Below, piece after piece: positions 4,481 through 8,173 of a DNA stretch of 8,173 nt. Below the pieces are notes generated by a model, which was not told the DNA's origin, ran no database searches, and saw only the letters and a program-made list of their open reading frames with translations. The first letter of the stretch is position 1; each line of letters begins with the position of its first letter. This stretch comes from Desulfobacula sp. (lineage in GTDB: Bacteria; Desulfobacterota; Desulfobacteria; Desulfobacterales; Desulfobacteraceae): positions 1 to 8,173 of the forward strand of contig JAGLNZ010000436.1 of the NCBI GenBank assembly GCA_023139225.1. The letters run 5' to 3'. Position numbers and translations under genes: made by a program.

Positions 4481-6349
4481 CTATGTTTCATCTGCAAACC
4501 ATTCCGGGTTGAGCCTTTTAATCATCTCAAAAATATCTACCAAAAGTGTGGTGTGATCATTGATACTCATTGATCCGGAGATGCCAGGCTGTCTTAGTGT
4601 GCTTTCGTCCATTTCAAGGTTAACTTCATTTGCATCAATCGGCGGTGTTACCATAAGGCCTATTTCTCGATTTTTTACCTTGAACACAATAACTTCCTGC
4701 TGATCTTTCTCAGGAAGCGATTCGACATCAAGCACCTGTGAAAGCTCATAAAGCGGTAAAGCGCCACCCCTGTATTGAACCACTTTTTTATTTCCGATCT
4801 GCTCGATAGCTGATGTCTTAAACCTTTCAATACGTTCCACCATATTAAGGGGGGCGGCAAAATGCTCCGAACCTGAATTTTTAAATATCAGTAGAGCTGC
4901 TTTGTCTTTGCAGGTCTCTGCGGCTTTGTCAGCAGCCTTTGCAAGCTTTACGGATTCGGATACTGTTGACAGACCAGCCGTTTGGGCGATATTCGAAATA
5001 TTCAGGATTAATGCCACCTTTCCGTCACCCATAATGGTCGCACCGGTATAGGCAGTACATTTTTTAAGATGCCTGCCAACAGATTTGACAACAATCTCTT
5101 CAGAATCGTGCAAGTCATCGACGATCAGCCCGTATTTGAATGTACCAGTTGCAACAACTGCAATATTAAGTGCACTTTCGGCATGGTATCGTCTGTCTTT
5201 GGTGGTCCTCTCTTGCTTGGTGTCTTCAAAAGTGTTTAATGCTCTAGTCTTCCCATCTTTGAGCAGTGCATGTTTTTTGGATCGCCTGTCTGCGATGTTC
5301 TTTCGTCTTTCCAAAAGTTCATCATTATTTTCAGGATCAATATAGGTTTCTTCAATGCCGAGTAATTTTGAAAGATCGAACAAGGGTAGAAGTTCCCCTC
5401 TTAAGCGGACAACTTCTGAATCCCCGACTCTCTCAATTTTGTCTTTCACTTCAGCTGCAGAAATCCTGAGCAGTTCACTCAGGTTCACCTGGGGCAGGGC
5501 ATACCGCTCATTGCCTACCGTAATGATCTGGCTGGGGATTATCGCTAAGGTTAATGGCAGTTTGATTTGAATAACAGTCCCCTCTCCAGGGGTTGAATCC
5601 AGTTCAATAACACCGCCTAATGATTCAACGTTAGTGACTGCCACGTCCATACCAACACCCCTGCCCGAAACATCTGTGACTTCTTTTGCGGTTGAAAAAC
5701 CAGGCAGGAAGATCAGCTTCATTTTCTGCTTTTCAGACATTTGGGCAACTTCCTGATCTGTAAGGTGCCCTTTGGATACAGCTGCTCTTAATATTTTTTG
5801 AGGATCAAGTCCTCTACCATCATCGGAAATGACAATATTAACCTGGCCTGCGTCATGGAAGGCTTTCAAGGTAATTATACCAATGGGGTTTTTCCCTATT
5901 TTCTCTCTTTCATCCGGCATTTCTATGCCGTGGTGAACCGAATTTCTCACCAGATGGATTAACGGATCATTGATGGATTCCAGAATCGTTTTATCGAGTT
6001 CTACATCGTTTCCTTCAAGGACAAGGTCAATTGATTTGCCCGATTGTTGAGACAGGTCTCTCACCACTCGTGTGAATTTACTTAGGATATTGGCAATTGG
6101 CTGCATCCTGGTTCTCATAATTGCTTCCTGGAGTTCAGAAGTGATCATGTCGATCCGTTGACTGGACACCTCTGTTGCCTTTGTATTGGAAGAACTGACA
6201 CCCTGCAGCAGTTGGTTGCGGCCAAGTACAAGCTCCCCGGCAAGATTCATCAAAGTATCTAAAAGTCCAACATTCACCCGAATTGATGTGTTTGTCTTCT
6301 GAGGTTTATCCCCGGGTTTATCAAATATGCGTTCACTTGTTTCAATCAT
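4481..6349 (-). CDS. cheA: CheA-type kinase lacking the HPt (P1) and P2 domains, with two CheW-like domains
   Basis: A 622-residue CheA homologue that starts in what is normally the linker before P3. Residues 22-95 are the P3 dimerisation helices (VGLLDTLMNLAGELVLGRNQ, then MRTRMQPI). Residues about 100-267 are the P4 ATPase: N-box HLVRNSVHHGIE (132-143), G1 DDGRG (176-180), PGFST (216-220), G2 SGRGVGMDV (228-236), G3 around GEGT (255-258). Residues 268-460 are a CheW-like P5 interrupted by a charged insert of about 60 residues (about 332-392). Residues 480-615 are a second CheW-like domain. The ATP-binding boxes look intact, but there is no phospho-accepting histidine domain. The truncation is not at a window or sequence edge: GGGGA (6359-6363) precedes the ATG by nine bases, and only 22 bases separate it from the MCP gene. 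It would act as an array kinase that phosphorylates an HPt protein in trans, as Rhodobacter CheA4 does with CheA3. Confidence 0.92.
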   Translation of the reverse strand: MIETSERIFDKPGDKPQKTNTSIRVNVGLLDTLMNLAGELVLGRNQLLQGVSSSNTKATEVSSQRIDMITSELQEAIMRTRMQPIANILSKFTRVVRDLSQQSGKSIDLVLEGNDVELDKTILESINDPLIHLVRNSVHHGIEMPDEREKIGKNPIGIITLKAFHDAGQVNIVISDDGRGLDPQKILRAAVSKGHLTDQEVAQMSEKQKMKLIFLPGFSTAKEVTDVSGRGVGMDVAVTNVESLGGVIELDSTPGEGTVIQIKLPLTLAIIPSQIITVGNERYALPQVNLSELLRISAAEVKDKIERVGDSEVVRLRGELLPLFDLSKLLGIEETYIDPENNDELLERRKNIADRRSKKHALLKDGKTRALNTFEDTKQERTTKDRRYHAESALNIAVVATGTFKYGLIVDDLHDSEEIVVKSVGRHLKKCTAYTGATIMGDGKVALILNISNIAQTAGLSTVSESVKLAKAADKAAETCKDKAALLIFKNSGSEHFAAPLNMVERIERFKTSAIEQIGNKKVVQYRGGALPLYELSQVLDVESLPEKDQQEVIVFKVKNREIGLMVTPPIDANEVNLEMDESTLRQPGISGSMSINDHTTLLVDIFEMIKRLNPEWFADET

Positions 6350-6371
6350 TGCTTTTATTCCCCATTTTCTC

Positions 6372-8051
6372 TCAATTTAATTTAAACATACCGACCATTT
6401 TATTGAGGTTTTCTGCCAGCTTGGACAATTCCCCTGCACTTGAATTCACTTGAAGGCTGCCTGTGTTTATCTCATCTGCAGACTGACTTACCTTGTGAAT
6501 ATCTTCGGTAACATCTCCGGCTACGACAGATGTCTGGTTAACATTCTCATTTACTTCCTGAACACCTGCTGCGGCCTGGCTGACATTGTTCGAAATTTCC
6601 CGGGTAGTAACAGACTGTTCTTCAATGGCTGTTGCAACTGTCGTTACAATGTCATTGATTTCATTAATGACCTGCACAATTGATTCTATTGCTTCAATAG
6701 ATTCAGTAGTGGTGGTCTGGACTCCAAAGATTTTTTCATTAATTTCTTTAGTGGCTTCAGCGGTTTGTTGAGCAAGTGCTTTGATCTCTCCCGCCACAAC
6801 AGCAAACCCCTTTCCTGCTTCCCCTGCTCTGGCGGCTTCAATGGTCGCATTTAATGCAAGCAAATTTGTTTGCGCGGAAATATCTGAAATAGCCTCTGTT
6901 ACCTTGCTGATTTCAGAAGCCGACTGACCAAGTGCATCAACCTTTCCTGAGACCTCCTGGGCTTTATTAACAGCATGGGAGGTTGTTTCACTCGCTTGTG
7001 CTGTATTGTTTGCAATCTCATTAATTGTAGAAGTCATCTCTTCTGTTGCAGAAACAATCATCTGGATATTGGTTGTTGTCTGCTCTGTGGCAGCAGCAAC
7101 GCTGTTCATGCTGGTTGCCATCTCTTCTGCTGCAGCGGCCACATTATTTGCTTTTTCAGAGGATTGTTTCGAGCCGGAAGCCATTTGGGATGAAACATTA
7201 GATAATTCCGAGGCAGATCCGGACAACCCCTGGGAGGTGTTTTTTAGCTCCATTAATATTCCTACAAGATTCTCACGCATATTATTTAATGCTTGTGCGA
7301 GCATTCCAACTTCATCTTTTTGATCAATTTCAAGTGTTTTTGTAAAATCTTTTTCAGATATTCTTTGTGCAAAACGGGTTGCCTTGATAATGGGATTTGC
7401 AATTTTATTGCTGCCGATAATTCCAATTCCCAACCCGAAAATAGTAGAAATAATGGCGACCAACTTTGCTAAATTAGCTATATTTTTTACCTTCTCATCT
7501 ACAATCTTAGCAAATTTTTCTGCATCCTTGCGGGCTTCGGGTTGTACCATTTTGATCACCGTCGTGATATCTGCAACCGGTTTAAATACATCATCCAGCC
7601 TGGCATCTCCTATCACTGAGGAATCCGACCCTGTTAAAGAAGATTCCAATTCGGTGAATTCTTTTTTAAATTTTGCGCTCAGGCTTTCAACCTTATCGAA
7701 TAATTCAAGAAGATCTTTCCGGCCGGCTTTCTCTGCAATTTCGCGAACACTTACAAATTTATTCACAGCTTCGATGATACCTTCTCGTGATTTTTTTAAA
7801 TATTTTACATCATTCGTACTTGCATAAGACATTCTGTCCAGATGTGCCTGCAGTATAATCATCCTGGATTCATCTATTATGGATGCCGCCTTTATCGGCG
7901 CATGTATGACCAAAGCATATCCGCTCATTGTTTTGCTGAGCGCCACTTGATATAAAACGATGACCGACCCGAAAAGTATCGTGATGAGTACAACCGCACC
8001 AATCAGTTTCTGTTTAATTTTCATGTTTGTTAAATTTGAGAATAGTCCCAT
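6372..8051 (-). CDS. methyl-accepting chemotaxis protein (transmembrane chemoreceptor)
   Basis: A 559-residue receptor. TM1 is at about 17-35 ([18 protein letters not shown]). Residues about 36-190 are a helical periplasmic sensor of the four-helix-bundle type. TM2 is at about 196-214 ([18 protein letters not shown]). HAMP follows at 215-266 (ANPI...[13 protein letters not shown]), then a long coiled coil. The conserved hairpin tip spans 390-411 ([21 protein letters not shown]) and continues [15 protein letters not shown]. Glutamine/glutamate pairs such as AAEEM and ATEEMT are likely methylation sites. There is no C-terminal NWETF-like CheR-tethering pentapeptide; it ends VGMFKLN. The ATG at 8051 was chosen over an upstream ATG at 8141 because AAGGAG (8059-8064) lies seven bases before it. 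The 30 extra residues would also run through the sigma-28-like promoter. It is first in the operon, 22 bases before cheA, and its ligand is unknown. Confidence 0.93.
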   Translation of the reverse strand: MGLFSNLTNMKIKQKLIGAVVLITILFGSVIVLYQVALSKTMSGYALVIHAPIKAASIIDESRMIILQAHLDRMSYASTNDVKYLKKSREGIIEAVNKFVSVREIAEKAGRKDLLELFDKVESLSAKFKKEFTELESSLTGSDSSVIGDARLDDVFKPVADITTVIKMVQPEARKDAEKFAKIVDEKVKNIANLAKLVAIISTIFGLGIGIIGSNKIANPIIKATRFAQRISEKDFTKTLEIDQKDEVGMLAQALNNMRENLVGILMELKNTSQGLSGSASELSNVSSQMASGSKQSSEKANNVAAAAEEMATSMNSVAAATEQTTTNIQMIVSATEEMTSTINEIANNTAQASETTSHAVNKAQEVSGKVDALGQSASEISKVTEAISDISAQTNLLALNATIEAARAGEAGKGFAVVAGEIKALAQQTAEATKEINEKIFGVQTTTTESIEAIESIVQVINEINDIVTTVATAIEEQSVTTREISNNVSQAAAGVQEVNENVNQTSVVAGDVTEDIHKVSQSADEINTGSLQVNSSAGELSKLAENLNKMVGMFKLN

Positions 8052-8058
8052 GATTTTA

Positions 8059-8064
8059 CTCCTT
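8059..8064 (-). promoter_or_regulatory. ribosome binding site that fixes the MCP start
   Basis: AAGGAG on the - strand, seven bases before the ATG at 8049-8051. It is the strongest Shine-Dalgarno sequence in the window. It decides against the longer frame beginning at 8141. Confidence 0.85.
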
Positions 8065-8083
8065 TTTTTAATTACTTGTTTTT

Positions 8084-8110
8084 TTATCTGAAAATTGAGA
8101 AAAAACTTTA
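8084..8110 (-). promoter_or_regulatory. sigma-28 (FliA)-type promoter for MCP-cheA-cheW
   Basis: On the - strand TAAAGTTT (8103-8110) is an exact match to the sigma-28 -35 element. It is followed by an 11-base spacer and TCAGATAA (8084-8091), which matches 6 of 8 positions of GCCGATAA including the GATAA core. Predicted transcription start is near 8076-8078, giving a leader of about 25 bases that contains the strong ribosome binding site. Sigma-28 control ties the operon to the late flagellar/chemotaxis regulon, which fits its gene content. Confidence 0.75.
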
Positions 8111-8173
8111 AAATCAAAAAACATGAAAGGATCAATACCAAAAATTTCTTTTTGGATTTTGACAGAGTTCGTG

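Noticed and set aside
7006..7323. 105-residue + strand open frame opposite the MCP gene
   Set aside because: It is a shadow of the conserved cytoplasmic signalling helices, and its alanine/serine/valine runs come from the complementary coiled-coil codons.
7384..7827. 147-residue + strand open frame opposite the MCP gene
   Set aside because: It lies fully antisense to the MCP sensor and TM2 region, has low-complexity composition mirroring the coiled coil, and has no ribosome binding site or family pattern. The - strand reading is unmistakable.
8052..8141. ATG at 8141 as the MCP start
   Set aside because: The extra 30 codons run through the sigma-28-like promoter and the strong ribosome binding site of the ATG at 8051.

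Overview
The window looks like a piece of an AT-rich, motile, Gram-negative chromosome. It best fits a member of the Desulfobacterota (Desulfobacteraceae-like). That placement is inference, from the style of the CheA/MCP/CheW proteins, a fragment of a selenocysteine tRNA gene, and the mix of decayed phage and toxin-antitoxin genes. No rRNA or other taxonomic marker is present.

Layout. (1) At 1-721 (+) there is the possible tail of an unknown gene, then a small membrane protein of unknown function. (2) At 836-1229 (+) there are three short phage-like gene remnants, closed by a strong intrinsic terminator at 1251-1285. (3) At 1302-1902 (-) there is a toxin-first HigBA/RelE-type toxin-antitoxin operon, with a promoter that carries a small palindrome between its -35 and -10 boxes. 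(4) At 2049-2201 (+) there is a 50-residue peptide with a signal sequence. (5) At 2429-3454 (+) there is a single-chain regulator joining a winged helix, a GHKL ATPase and a STAS-like (DUF4325-type) domain, preceded by a promoter-overlapping inverted repeat. (6) At 3655-4008 (-) there is a scar of an integrated element: the 3' end of a tRNA-Sec gene (attachment site) and the C-terminal third of a tyrosine recombinase. (7) At 4010-8110 (-) there is a chemotaxis operon, MCP then cheA then cheW, read from a sequence matching the flagellar sigma-28 consensus very well.

How the genes work together. The transmembrane chemoreceptor, the CheA-type kinase and the adaptor CheW would form one receptor array core. 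The CheA starts at the linker before its dimerisation domain and has no HPt (P1) or CheY-binding (P2) domain. It can bind ATP and sit in an array, but it needs a phosphotransfer partner encoded elsewhere, as in split CheA systems. No cheY, cheR, cheB or flagellar gene is in view.

The left half is accessory DNA in various stages of decay. The integrase remnant starts two bases after the cheW stop codon, so the chemotaxis genes lie on the element side of the tRNA-Sec attachment site. They are either cargo of a former selC island or were joined to it by a deletion.
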